NCBI RefSeq assembly: GCF_021442025.1
Contig: NZ_CP090446.1
Coordinates: 2,790,001 to 2,854,000, forward strand
DNA length: 64,000 nucleotides
Origin: Sphingobacterium sp. SRCM116780
GTDB lineage: Bacteria > Bacteroidota > Bacteroidia > Sphingobacteriales > Sphingobacteriaceae
Direction: 5' to 3'
Positions 45,299 through 54,169 of the stretch are shown here, piece after piece. Under the pieces are notes generated by a model. The model made no database searches, had not been told where the DNA came from, and saw only the letters and a list, made by a program, of their open reading frames with translations. Made by a program: the position numbers and the translations under genes. The number at the start of each line of letters is the position of its first letter. The stretch's first letter is position 1.

Positions 45299-45306
45299 CA
45301 AACATA
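45299..45306 (-). promoter_or_regulatory. -7 promoter element of the ATP synthase operon
   Basis: TATGTTTG on the minus strand, an exact TAnnTTTG match, 21 bases before the atpZ ATG. Predicted leader length is about 15 bases. Confidence 0.6.
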
Positions 45307-45324
45307 CACATATTTTGAAAAATC

Positions 45325-47565
45325 TTAATCATGAACGGGGGTTTCTAGCACTTTTTGTCCAATTTTAATGTCGGGATAATCGATATCTGCCCCTAAAATC
45401 ATTTTTAATTCTGATGATGATTTTCCAGGATTGGTTTTAATCGCATTCACAATAATCTCCAACTTACTCTGTGCGATCAATTCTGTCGCTTCGACTTCAG
45501 TCCCCACAAAATGAATGAGATGACCATAGATCGTTCCTGCCACCATGCCTCTTTTTACAGCAATTTCTTCAATAGTAGCCCCATCTTTATACAATTCCAA
45601 TGTCACCTGTTTTGTATCCAGCTTCCCAGGAGATGCTCCCTCCTCTTTTTGTACGACAAGGTCTTCCTTCTCTTTCGTCTTCGATTGTTCCTGTACTTGC
45701 TCTAAAGCCGTTTGAAAATCATCTTTCTTGGACAATGCATCTGCAATGATCAGACATTGTTGCAATTGTTCCCTTTTACGCTTAAAATCCAACAACAACT
45801 CTTTCGCCTCATCGATATATTTTTTTGTACGCTTTTTAATCTGCCATTCTTTGATGTGTTTATCTAAGGCTTCAACTAGGTCTTTGTCCATTTTGGGCAG
45901 AAACCAGCTAACAGCAGAAGTTGTGCGCTCACAGATTAACACGTAATCAACATGTTCATCCGTCTTTTTCAACAATTCATACAATTGACCAATAAATTTA
46001 TGCGCTACTTTTTCTTGTGTTGCTAAATTGGATTGCACAGTTGCCCAAAAAGCTTCCGCTTCTATTTTGCTATCAATATTTCGATCAGCCAATGCCGTTA
46101 CCTGATCTTGACAAGCACCCGTCAAAGCATCCCAACGGAAACAATTGATCAGATTCTGAGCCAGGTAGCTTCTTTGACACTGTTCCAATATTTCTTTGAT
46201 ATCAGTTTGAAAAGAAGAACGCAAGGCAAATTCGACAACCTGTGCATCGGTACGAATAGCATAACTCGGGATAATGGATTTTAATACCAAGCCTTTTAGA
46301 CTTGTTAATCTACTGAGTGCGACATACACCTGCCCAGCAGCAAAAGAGGTTCCTGCATCGATAATAGCCTTATCAAAGGTCAAACCTTGGCTTTTGTGAA
46401 TCGTAATAGCCCACGCTAACCGCAACGGAAATTGTGAAAAAGTTCCCAGCACCTCTTCTTTGATCTGATCTTGCCCTTTATCATAATTATATTTAATATT
46501 CTCCCAAGTCTCCCGTTTGGCAACGACATCTTCACTCCCATCCGGAAATGAAACTGTTACGCTTTCTGCTTGCAGATTGATTTCTTTTACAGTACCGATT
46601 TTTCCATTGTAATACTTCCGATCGTCACCCGTATCATTACGAATGAACATCACTTGAGCACCAACCTTCAACGATAAAATCTCTTCTGCAGGATACGATC
46701 CTTGTGCAAAATCATCCTTCACGACAGCTTTCAGATTGAGCATTTTACCCGATAAACTGGCTAATGCTTTGCCGTTTATATCATCCGCATTACGGTTATG
46801 GGAAGTCAGTGTAATAAATTGATCTCCTTCTTTAGGTTCAAAATCAGGATGATAATATCCATTGAGCTGTTGCAACATCTCTGTGTCGCAATTATTGTTG
46901 CGAATAGCATTCAGAATAGAAATAAAACCTTCATCCTGTTGTCGATAGATTTTATCCAGTTCCAACAAAATTGGAGGATTGTCCCGTAGCACCTTTGCAT
47001 TAAAGAAAAATATCGAACTATAATGATTACGAAGCACCTGCCATTCATGGTCACGTACCACAGGAGGCAATTGATATAAATCTCCAATAAAAAGTAATTG
47101 TAAACCTCCAAAAGGTCGCATATCACGACGGACAGATTGCAGGATGACATTGATGGCATCCAGCGTATCTGCACGAACCATCGATACCTCATCGATAACC
47201 AACAATTCCAATTCCTGAAGGATCGTACGGCGTTGTTTTGTCAGTTTAATGGTGCTAAACAATCGACTCTTATTATAAATATGGCCGTCTTGCTCATCCC
47301 ATTTTAATTCATAGTCTTCTATAAAAGTTCCAAAAGGCAACCAAAACAAAGAGTGTAAGGTTGTCCCCCCAGCATTCATAGCTGCCACACCAGTGGGGGC
47401 AGTAATCGCCATTTTTTTATAACTATGATCACGTATGTATTTCAGAAATGTCGTTTTACCCGTTCCTGCTTTTCCCGTAAGAAAAATATGTTGATTTGTC
47501 TGGTTGACAAAAGCAACAGCTTGCATAAAAGATGTATTCTCACGATCGATCTTAATTTCTGACAT
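45325..47565 (-). CDS. PIF1-like helicase with C-terminal HTH domain
   Basis: A 746-aa SF1 helicase. Walker A is FLTGKAGTGKTTFLKYI near residue 34, followed by ITAPTGVAAMNAGGTTLHSLF, Walker B LLVIDEVSMVR, QLLFIGDLYQLPPV, and the C-terminal SF1 motifs AWAITIHKSQGLTFDKAIID and YVALSRLTSLKGLVL. All are PIF1/RecD-like. Residues 660-720 form a helicase-associated HTH (VTLELYKDGATIEEIAVKRGMVAGTIYGHLIHF). The protein probably unwinds structured DNA or stalled forks. It is common in Bacteroidota. Confidence 0.92.
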   Translation of the reverse strand: MSEIKIDRENTSFMQAVAFVNQTNQHIFLTGKAGTGKTTFLKYIRDHSYKKMAITAPTGVAAMNAGGTTLHSLFWLPFGTFIEDYELKWDEQDGHIYNKSRLFSTIKLTKQRRTILQELELLVIDEVSMVRADTLDAINVILQSVRRDMRPFGGLQLLFIGDLYQLPPVVRDHEWQVLRNHYSSIFFFNAKVLRDNPPILLELDKIYRQQDEGFISILNAIRNNNCDTEMLQQLNGYYHPDFEPKEGDQFITLTSHNRNADDINGKALASLSGKMLNLKAVVKDDFAQGSYPAEEILSLKVGAQVMFIRNDTGDDRKYYNGKIGTVKEINLQAESVTVSFPDGSEDVVAKRETWENIKYNYDKGQDQIKEEVLGTFSQFPLRLAWAITIHKSQGLTFDKAIIDAGTSFAAGQVYVALSRLTSLKGLVLKSIIPSYAIRTDAQVVEFALRSSFQTDIKEILEQCQRSYLAQNLINCFRWDALTGACQDQVTALADRNIDSKIEAEAFWATVQSNLATQEKVAHKFIGQLYELLKKTDEHVDYVLICERTTSAVSWFLPKMDKDLVEALDKHIKEWQIKKRTKKYIDEAKELLLDFKRKREQLQQCLIIADALSKKDDFQTALEQVQEQSKTKEKEDLVVQKEEGASPGKLDTKQVTLELYKDGATIEEIAVKRGMVAGTIYGHLIHFVGTEVEATELIAQSKLEIIVNAIKTNPGKSSSELKMILGADIDYPDIKIGQKVLETPVHD

Positions 47566-47822
47566 ATTGATAATTTAAATAGGAATACAAAACTAATCAA
47601 ATATTTTGAGAGGAGATAATGATAGCCCTAGTGTAATCATGCTCAATATCATCTATGATGTCTGTACAGGAAGCTATATCGATTCAATAAATTTTAAAAA
47701 GAACAATTTCATTATAGAAGAAAATAATTTTAGCTAAATCGGTTGTGCAATTTTTATTTAAAAGATTTTTTTTATATTTAGCAATAAAAATAAACGTACA
47801 TTCTTATTAAGTATATAATATT

Positions 47823-48320
47823 ATGGTAACTGATAAATCGACGCTATTTGAGGAATTAGATAAAGCGTTAAAAGAAAAAGGATTTGAAATTGAAAAATCT
47901 GACCAAACAAGACCTTGGGGTGGTTTTTTTGTTATCAATGAAGATCAAGCGCAGAAATTTGCGAATGAATATTTCGATGGCCTAGACGTCAAAGATTTAA
48001 AAATTTCAGATAAACTAAGTCCAAAAATTTTAGTTGTAGCACCACAAAAAAGATTATCATGGCAATATCACCACCGTCGTGCTGAAATCTGGAAAGTAAT
48101 CCATGGAACAGTTGGTGTGATGGTTTCGGATACAGATGATGAATCTGTTGTTCAGACCTTAAGTGCAGGTAGTATTATCAAACTTCGCCAAGGTCAACGC
48201 CACCGTCTAATTGGATTAGACGGATACGGTATCTTAGCGGAGATTTGGCAACATACAGATAGCGAAAATCCATCTAACGAAGATGATATTGTTCGCGTTC
48301 AGGATGATTTTGGCAGATAA
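47823..48320 (+). CDS. Cupin protein, mannose-6-phosphate isomerase type II-like
   Basis: A 165-aa single-domain cupin. TRPWGGFFVI opens the barrel; LSWQYHHRRAEIWKVIHGTVGVMVSD holds the His-His-Glu metal ligands and LRQGQRHRLIG the fourth His. This matches the isolated C-terminal cupin of ManC-type phosphomannose isomerases, sometimes annotated phosphoheptose isomerase. Without a nucleotidyltransferase domain the substrate is uncertain. A TATATTTA element at 47773-47780 could be its promoter. The accessory island begins right after it. Confidence 0.85.
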   Translation: MVTDKSTLFEELDKALKEKGFEIEKSDQTRPWGGFFVINEDQAQKFANEYFDGLDVKDLKISDKLSPKILVVAPQKRLSWQYHHRRAEIWKVIHGTVGVMVSDTDDESVVQTLSAGSIIKLRQGQRHRLIGLDGYGILAEIWQHTDSENPSNEDDIVRVQDDFGR

Positions 48321-48325
48321 TATAG

Positions 48326-48368
48326 CTTTGTAATCAGATACAATTCATTTCAACAAAATAAAAAATCA
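48326..48368 (+). repeat. Left copy of a ~44-bp direct repeat flanking an accessory island
   Basis: CTTTGTAATCAGATACAAT then TCATTTCAACAAAATAAAAA and ATCA. It matches 52007-52051 with one substitution and two small length differences. The preceding TAG makes TAGCTTTG, a promoter-like element also present (as TATCTTTG) at the right copy. Confidence 0.75.
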
Positions 48369-48398
48369 CGGAAGCTTTAAGTTTTCGTGATTTTTTAT
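48361..48398 (+). terminator. Terminator after the cupin gene
   Basis: Stem AAAAATCACG/CGTGATTTTT with a 15-base loop containing AAGCTTTAAG, then TATTTT. It overlaps the right end of the left direct repeat. Confidence 0.65.
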
Positions 48399-48500
48399 TT
48401 TAAGTTTTCAGGAAAAAGCTAAACCTAAATAATTTTATTTTTCTGTTCATTCAATTGTTCATTTCTTGTGTATTACGTGCCCAGCTTGTTAAGCAGAAAC

Positions 48501-48974
48501 CTAAAAACTTGAAGTTATGTTATTGATGATATTGTTTTCTAGAAAAACGGTGTCTTGATTTAAAAATGCAGTTAAGCAATCAATAACGAACGGTTTATTG
48601 CATTCTTCCATTTCCAATTCTCTTAAAACAGTTTTTGTTTTTGATGCACCCAAGCCCAAAAAGCCTCTGCTTGTTTTTTCGATAGGTCTTATGTAGCGAA
48701 CGTAAAAGTGTGGCCCATCATTGATTAAGGTATTGCCGTAAGTATATTGACCGCTAATGTTAAGGCAATGCTTAAAATTGAGGCTATCTGTAAATTCAAT
48801 ATCGAAAAAATAGTAATCCTGTATAGCCTCATCGTGTTTTTCGTAACTATCAATATTTAACTGTTCCCAATTTATATCTAAAAATGATTTGATTGTTTGC
48901 TCCTTATTGATGTAATTAATCGACCTAATGTTTTCTTCAAAAGGGTTTTGGAACGTTATTGTCATATTGTTCAT
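48501..48974 (-). CDS. Hypothetical protein of the accessory island
   Basis: A 157-aa soluble protein without signal peptide. It contains TIKSFLDINWEQLNIDSYEKHDE and a beta-rich middle (YYFFDIEFTDSLNFKHCLNISG, HFYVRYIRP), ending in a helix. I do not recognise the family. Its ATG overlaps the stop of the upstream membrane-protein gene as TAATG, so the two are translationally coupled and may act together. It is the last gene of the island, next to the left direct repeat. Confidence 0.6.
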   Translation of the reverse strand: MNNMTITFQNPFEENIRSINYINKEQTIKSFLDINWEQLNIDSYEKHDEAIQDYYFFDIEFTDSLNFKHCLNISGQYTYGNTLINDGPHFYVRYIRPIEKTSRGFLGLGASKTKTVLRELEMEECNKPFVIDCLTAFLNQDTVFLENNIINNITSSF

Positions 48975-49543
48975 TAATTTGGTTTAAAATAGTCGGAAAT
49001 TTCATCAATCCAATCGCCTCCCTTATAAAATAACATGGAAACAATAACTAAAATTAGCAAATAAGCCAGTAGCCTTTTTGCAAAAAGTTTGTAACGATTT
49101 TCATCTTTCAAAACTCTGGCGTTAACAATTAAAAATAGTAAGCCTGAAATGATACCCGTTACAGTTCCCATAAAAAGAGCAGCAAAATTTACAAACACAG
49201 TTAAAATAACGACAATTAGCGCCAGAAACCCAGAGCTAGATTCCGTTAACTCGTCAGTTGGCAATAAAAAGAACCAACAAAAAACGCTAAAAGCGGCACT
49301 ACAAAAGATAAAAAGTAGGCCTTTGAAAAAGTTTTTGCCCATTAAGCCATACATGGCAATGATGACTGCCGTAACCAAGGTTATATATGTGTAAATATAA
49401 TCTGCGATAAAATCACTTTTACTACTTTCTATAGGGAAAATGATGCACAAGCTAATCAGCAGTACAACCGCAGCGGCAATAAGAAACCATTTTTTATTTT
49501 TCATGATCTGTTTTATTCTTGTAAAACCATTGCTATCTGACAT
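48974..49543 (-). CDS. Hypothetical multi-pass membrane protein
   Basis: A 189-aa protein with a short charged N-terminus and five predicted membrane helices, e.g. WFLIAAAVVLLISLCIIF, YIYTYITLVTAVIIAMYG, LLFIFCSAAFSVFCWFFLL, ALIVVILTVFVNFAALFMG and LLAYLLILVIVSMLFYKG. No recognised domain. It is coupled to the soluble protein downstream through a TAATG overlap. Confidence 0.65.
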   Translation of the reverse strand: MSDSNGFTRIKQIMKNKKWFLIAAAVVLLISLCIIFPIESSKSDFIADYIYTYITLVTAVIIAMYGLMGKNFFKGLLFIFCSAAFSVFCWFFLLPTDELTESSSGFLALIVVILTVFVNFAALFMGTVTGIISGLLFLIVNARVLKDENRYKLFAKRLLAYLLILVIVSMLFYKGGDWIDEISDYFKPN

Positions 49544-49621
49544 CTTTTAATTGTTTATATCGGTTTCTAATATGTTTTATCCTTTCAAGGTTCTCTTTTT
49601 CTTATGTCTATCGATTTAATC

Positions 49622-50440
49622 TTAATATCCTGTAACCAATAAATTTCTCGATGCTTTTAAACTACATTTTTGGAATTTGGTATAAGCCATAGCACTTTTA
49701 GTACGAATTTCTTCTGCCGTTCCGCCAGCAATGTAACGACTCAAAGCATCGTGTAAAGTGTAAGCTTCGGGTGCCATTAAACCAGTTGTCCATACAAGTG
49801 GATTTGCTTTTGTCTGTGTTAAATGTGGAGCAAAATATTTTTTACTGATGCAGGCCAAAATTATGGCATCGCGTTGTTGTCCATCAGCATTGGTAAAATT
49901 TTCGTTCAGCTGAAAATCCATTAAACCATCATGCCCAATGTAAGCCACTAATTTTGCATTGCCGTTTATACCAATTGTTGTCTTATTTATGTTGATAGTA
50001 TCTTTTAGTTGCCCAGCAGCGCTATATAAAAAATCTGTCGTTGTTTTTTTGATGTATTGCCCATCATAAGCATCGGCAACGAGATAATAATTTTGTGTGG
50101 TATGCTTAAATATTAAACGCTCCATTCGTACTTTATCAAGTTTTTCGGACCGTAGTAATTTCCACTCTTTACTCTTTTTAAAATAGCTTTTCACGCCATA
50201 AGAACAGCCCCAATATAAATTATTGTTTGGATCTTGTCCGTTGCCTATTAACTTGGGTACGGGTACAATACCTTGGTATTTATTATCGCAAAGTGCAACA
50301 AAAACATGAATGGTTTTGGTTGATGTATCGTAATTGGATACATTTTTCACTTGCGTTTTAGGCGTTCCAGTACTTTTTGTTTGCCCTTGGCAACTCGTAG
50401 CCAAGACGATAAATATTAGGCAGGTTAGTATATTTTTCAT
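49622..50440 (-). CDS. Lipoprotein with a possible His-Cys dyad
   Basis: A 272-aa lipoprotein: signal MKNILTCLIFIVLATSC with predicted lipidation at Cys17. The mature region has TIHVFVALCDNKYQGIVPVP, an LYWGCSYGVKSYFKKS block, VAYIGHDGLMDFQL with His170, and RDAIILACISKKYF with Cys197. A His-(x)-Gly strand followed by a hydrophobic strand ending Ala-Cys recalls clan-CD cysteine peptidases, but this is only a pattern resemblance. Function not recognised. It lies between two other exported proteins of the island. Confidence 0.65.
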   Translation of the reverse strand: MKNILTCLIFIVLATSCQGQTKSTGTPKTQVKNVSNYDTSTKTIHVFVALCDNKYQGIVPVPKLIGNGQDPNNNLYWGCSYGVKSYFKKSKEWKLLRSEKLDKVRMERLIFKHTTQNYYLVADAYDGQYIKKTTTDFLYSAAGQLKDTININKTTIGINGNAKLVAYIGHDGLMDFQLNENFTNADGQQRDAIILACISKKYFAPHLTQTKANPLVWTTGLMAPEAYTLHDALSRYIAGGTAEEIRTKSAMAYTKFQKCSLKASRNLLVTGY

Positions 50441-50458
50441 CCGTATACAATTTATTTT

Positions 50459-50593
50459 TTATTGGTAATCTTGATAACTTGTAATGCTACTCGAAAGTAT
50501 TTTTGTCCAATCGTTTGCGGTGATTTTTTTCTGTGCCAACACAACATTTGAAATACAACATAAAACCATTAAAAGAAGTGATATTTTTTTCAT
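50459..50593 (-). CDS. 44-aa secreted peptide or truncated gene
   Basis: Starts ATGAAAAAAATATCACTTC and encodes a clear signal peptide (MKKISLLLMVLCCISNVVLA) plus only about 24 residues (QKKITANDWTKILSSSITSY...). It lies between two lipoprotein genes on the same strand, 20 bases from the next start. It may be a real small exported peptide or the surviving 5' end of a larger gene. Confidence 0.45.
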   Translation of the reverse strand: MKKISLLLMVLCCISNVVLAQKKITANDWTKILSSSITSYQDYQ

Positions 50594-50613
50594 AATTTGC
50601 TAATTGAGTTGTT

Positions 50614-51675
50614 TTACTGATTGTTTTTTTTGCGGATTAAATACATTTTTTGGCTGTCGGAAGAATAAAATGCAAAACCATTAGCTGAAATATAAAACGA
50701 TGGTCTGAAAATTATTGCCCCAGAATCTCGGTCTCTTACTTTGTAAAATCGATTTTTAAAGTCATCAAATTTTTCATTTTCCACAACGATATTGGGTGCA
50801 AAAAAATTAAAATCTTTGCCGCCAATTTGTGTTTTAAAGAAAGCTTTTCCGCGCCAATTGGTTACACTATACCCAGGATTTCCTCCGCCAATATGGTGGT
50901 CATAGCTTAATTTTTCTTCAGGATGAAAATGTAAAAAATTAACATTGTCTGGTAGATCAAAATCTTCTTCGCCTGTCCAAAAAACATCTATACAGTAGCG
51001 ATCCGCTGTTTCACTACGATCAAGGCTTCTGTATGCTGGCAATTTTTGCCACAACATCTGCCATTGTCTGTCTTGATAAAAGAAAAACTGCATGTAATAA
51101 TTATCATTATTGGTCACATTTTTAAAAAACCAATATTTTCCATCTTTTTTTGCATTTTCAATTTTTTGATTTACTTTTTCTTCAGCCCAATTCAAATCTT
51201 CATTTAAAACCTTAATGGCTTGTTTGGTTGTGTCGCCGTTTTGAGGCCAAGTGGTATAATAGGCTTCGTCATAATTGGTGAAAACCATAAAATCATCTAT
51301 GAATTCTGGCGAATACTCGTCTTGAGGCAAATACAAAGTATCTACTCGCGCTCCATCGCTATTTATTTTATAATAAATTTGATCGCCTTGGGTTTTCTCA
51401 TTTTTTTCTGCATCACAAGACACAATCAAATGGTTGTTTACCGATGGAAAAACACGAATTGGGTGGGGCGAAGCGGAGCTCAACGCTTGGGTTTCACAAA
51501 ACAACTTTACCTCGAAGTTTTCGGAACGGTATTTTTCGTTGATTTCTTGAAAATGTGCATATGCTGAAGCCAATGGTTTTTTATTACGTCCCAAAATGCC
51601 ATCACAAGAGGAAAAGCAAGAAGCTAAAAGGATTGTAGTAAGGAAGATGATAACATAAAAGGTTGTTTTTTTCAT
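50614..51675 (-). CDS. Hypothetical lipoprotein of the accessory island
   Basis: A 353-aa lipoprotein. Signal MKKTTFYVIIFLTTILLASC with an LLASC lipobox. The body is beta-rich, with SPHPIRVFPSVNNHLIVSCD, YYKINSDGARVDTLYLPQDEYSPEF, WFFKNVTNNDNYYMQFFFYQ and GKAFFKTQIGGKDFNFFAP, suggesting a propeller-like or repeated beta architecture. No known domain is visible. I chose the ATG at 51675; the upstream in-frame TTG adds four residues. First gene of the island. Confidence 0.65.
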   Translation of the reverse strand: MKKTTFYVIIFLTTILLASCFSSCDGILGRNKKPLASAYAHFQEINEKYRSENFEVKLFCETQALSSASPHPIRVFPSVNNHLIVSCDAEKNEKTQGDQIYYKINSDGARVDTLYLPQDEYSPEFIDDFMVFTNYDEAYYTTWPQNGDTTKQAIKVLNEDLNWAEEKVNQKIENAKKDGKYWFFKNVTNNDNYYMQFFFYQDRQWQMLWQKLPAYRSLDRSETADRYCIDVFWTGEEDFDLPDNVNFLHFHPEEKLSYDHHIGGGNPGYSVTNWRGKAFFKTQIGGKDFNFFAPNIVVENEKFDDFKNRFYKVRDRDSGAIIFRPSFYISANGFAFYSSDSQKMYLIRKKNNQ

Positions 51676-52251
51676 TGTGCTAGACAAAAAATTAGAATTA
51701 ATTATTTCATTTTTTTCTATTTATAATCCTTTTCAAACAAGGAAAACTCAATCTTCGGGAAATACAAAAATCTTATTTTTCATTATCAATGATTTTAGGG
51801 AATTCCCAATTTTTATTGAGTTTTTCTTTTAATTGCGTAATATTTCGTCTCCTCTAAATAATTTTCCTTCTAAAGATATACATCTCTATTGTAGAAATGT
51901 AAAATCATTTACAATTTGACGAGCATAGTTTACAATTCGTTGAAAAAGATTCGTGCTTTTAAAAAAAGTTGTGAAGTACCTCAAATGTTTTCGACAGTTG
52001 GTATATCTTTGTAGTCAGATACAATGTCATTTCAACAAAATAAAAAAATCAAGTTGTACAGACTAACAAAAAGTCTACTTTAAAAATCAGCAACTTAATC
52101 AAACCGCAACAGTCAATCCAAAAAAACAAGAAACCAAAGTTGGGATTATATGCCAGTATTCGGCAACTGAACGCCAAATAAAGTCACTGGAAGCAACATT
52201 AGGGATGCTTATTGGAATAGGCTTTTATTTCCGAGGTATAAATGACGTAAC
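51676..52251. other. Gene-free AT-rich stretch with mobile-element debris
   Basis: No supportable full gene. It contains the right direct repeat at 52007-52051 and a 19-codon frame at 52024-52083 that starts in the repeat. Further debris runs into the decayed HTH genes downstream. No tyrosine recombinase or mobilisation gene remains. Confidence 0.5.
52007..52051 (+). repeat. Right copy of the ~44-bp direct repeat
   Basis: CTTTGTAGTCAGATACAATG then TCATTTCAACAAAATAAAAA and AATCA, nearly identical to 48326-48368. TATCTTTG at 52004-52011 is an exact TAnnTTTG element reading toward the decayed HTH genes. The pair of repeats brackets 3.6 kb of accessory genes. Confidence 0.75.
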
Positions 52252-52504
52252 ATGGAAATAACGGTTTTAGACATTCAGATTTTAAAAACATTGCATAGGG
52301 AAGTCAAGGAAGTTTCCAAATTGATTGAGAAAATTACTTCACCTTACAAGGCACTGCAACAGGCAACAAAATGACTAGATCAACAAGAAGTTTGTCAAGT
52401 AAAAGGACGTTACAAACGTACAAGGTAAAGAGCATGCTTGGGGTAACGCACATCAATCGGAAGACTTATATTTCAGATTGTCTGAAGTGGAACTACTGAT
52501 GTAG
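52252..52504 (+). pseudogene. Decayed helix-turn-helix gene A
   Basis: Translation starts MEITVLDIQILKTLHREVKEVSK and reaches KALQQATK before a TGA replacing a Trp-type codon. Downstream frames continue LDQQEVCQV, then RTLQTYK, MLGVTHINRKTY and FRLSEVELLM with a stop, requiring at least two frameshifts. The whole resembles the small excisionase/MerR-like HTH proteins of Bacteroidota mobile elements. It is not functional. Confidence 0.7.
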
Positions 52505-52533
52505 GGAGAGCGGCCATTAAAAAAGCAAAAGAG

Positions 52534-52815
52534 ATGAAACAGGTTGGAAATTCAAACGAACATATGCTTGCCTTGCTCGAAGCTGTGGTAGGTATCAAAA
52601 ATGAACTGCTGTATATCAAGGAATATTTTCACTCACTCTTAAAAAAGGAAATCTACCTGACAGGAGGACAGGTTTGCGAGATGCTTCACATCAGCAAACG
52701 GACGTTACAATAGTACAGGGATAACAGACTGATACCCTTCATCAAACTCAAAAGGAAAATTATTTTCATAAAAAGTAATATTATTAAGATGTTGAAAGAT
52801 AACTATCAGCGTTAG
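52534..52815 (+). pseudogene. Decayed helix-turn-helix gene B (in-frame amber)
   Basis: A 93-codon frame (MKQVGNSNEHMLALLEAVVG...) interrupted by TAG at 52711-52713 in the HTH segment ISKRTLQ-stop-YRDNRLIPFIKLKRKI. The rest reads to a stop at 52813-52815. The domain is the HTH_17-like excisionase type (LTGGQVCEMLHISKRTLQ). It is the partner of gene A in many integrative elements. The IS256 left end begins within 2 bases of its stop. Confidence 0.72.
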
Positions 52816-52816
52816 C

Positions 52817-54165
52817 GAGACTGTAACGAGAACTGTGTCAACGGAATAATTTAATAAGATTTTTTATATTTAATTATTCAAACGACATGGTCATGAAAGA
52901 AAAGACCCCATTCGACTTTGACCGCTTCAAACAGGAAGCCATGCAAGGTCTCTACAACGGCAAGAGTCTATCTCCCAACGACGGCGTTCTAGCGCCCTTA
53001 ATGAAACATTTACTGGAGTCTATGATGGATGGAGAGCTAGAGAATCATCTTCAAGAGGAGAAGGCCTCTGGCAGCTCTAATCGTCGTAATGGAAAGACAA
53101 AAAAGACAGTTCGAGGTCTTAATACAGGTACTTTTGAACTAGAATCAGGGCGTGATAGATCTGGCACATTCGAACCTAAAGTAGTTCCCAAGCGTCAGCT
53201 TATTATTACAGAACAGCTAGAAGGGCATGTTCTTGGTATGTATGCCAAAGGCATGAGTACGCGTGCTATCAGCGATTTTATTCGTGAGATGTACGCTATG
53301 GATATTTCTGCTACTGAAATATCCCGTATCACAGAAAGTGTCATGCCAGCAGTAAATGAGTGGAGAAGTCGTCCATTGGAAGCAGTATATCCCTTTGTGT
53401 TCTTAGACTGCATGCACTATAAAATACGTCAGAATGGTACAGTTGAATCTAGGGCTATTTATAATATATTAGGTGTAGGGATGGATGGACGTAAAGATCT
53501 GATAGGTCTTTATAGCTCAGAGAATGAAGGTGCAAAGTTTTGGTTATCTGTTCTCACAGACCTAAAACAGCGTGGTGTCGAAGATATTCTAATTGCCTGT
53601 ATCGATGGTTTGAAAGGCTTCCCCGAAGCTATTGAAGCTATTTTCCCTAAAACTAAAGTTCAGTTATGTATTGTCCACCAGATCAGATCAAGTATGCGCT
53701 ATGTTACAGAAAAAGATAAAAAAGCAGTCATTGAAGATCTAAAACCTGTTTATAAAGCGATTAACGAAGAAATGGGCTACGAAAACTTACTCGCCTTTGA
53801 GGAGAAATGGGGTAAGAAATATCCAATTGCTGCTAAATCCTGGCTGGACAATTGGATCAACTTATCTACTTTTTTCGAATACGATGAACAGGTTCGCAAG
53901 GCTATTTACACCACTAATCCTATTGAAGGCATGCACCGTCAGATCCGTAAAATTACGAAGTCTAAAGGTGCATTCAGTTCTGAGCAAGCTCTTATGAAGT
54001 TAATGTTCCTGATAATTAAGGATATCTCTAAAAAGTGGACAATGCCGATGCACAACTGGGGCTTGACGATATCTCAACTTTATATTAAATTTGGAGATAG
54101 GCTCAAGCTGGATAGAGGATTTTAGCATTAGATAATTATCCAATGACACAGTTTGAGTTACACTC
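52817..54165 (+). mobile_element. IS256-family insertion sequence
   Basis: The transposase gene is bounded by imperfect terminal inverted repeats: TGTAACGAGAACTGTGTCA at 52822-52840 on the left and its counterpart TGTAACTCAAACTGTGTCA (minus strand, 54144-54162) on the right. Extended to 24 bases they match at 19 positions. Exact outer boundaries and a target-site duplication could not be fixed by eye. Confidence 0.8.
52887..54125 (+). CDS. IS256-family transposase
   Basis: A 412-aa mutator-type DDE transposase of full length. Catalytic Asp residues lie in YPFVFLDCMHYK and ILIACIDGLKGFPEAIEAIFP, and the Glu in YTTNPIEGMHRQIRK. LCIVHQIRSSMRYV and NNWG-like MPMHNWGLTISQLYIKFGDR complete the family signature. 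No internal stops, so it may still be active. It could start at either Met1 or Met3. Confidence 0.95.
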   Translation: MVMKEKTPFDFDRFKQEAMQGLYNGKSLSPNDGVLAPLMKHLLESMMDGELENHLQEEKASGSSNRRNGKTKKTVRGLNTGTFELESGRDRSGTFEPKVVPKRQLIITEQLEGHVLGMYAKGMSTRAISDFIREMYAMDISATEISRITESVMPAVNEWRSRPLEAVYPFVFLDCMHYKIRQNGTVESRAIYNILGVGMDGRKDLIGLYSSENEGAKFWLSVLTDLKQRGVEDILIACIDGLKGFPEAIEAIFPKTKVQLCIVHQIRSSMRYVTEKDKKAVIEDLKPVYKAINEEMGYENLLAFEEKWGKKYPIAAKSWLDNWINLSTFFEYDEQVRKAIYTTNPIEGMHRQIRKITKSKGAFSSEQALMKLMFLIIKDISKKWTMPMHNWGLTISQLYIKFGDRLKLDRGF

Positions 54166-54169
54166 CCAT

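Noticed and set aside
45325..47565. RecD2-type nuclease assignment for the helicase
   Set aside because: No nuclease or RecB/C-associated domain is present; motifs fit PIF1-like helicases with an HTH tail better.
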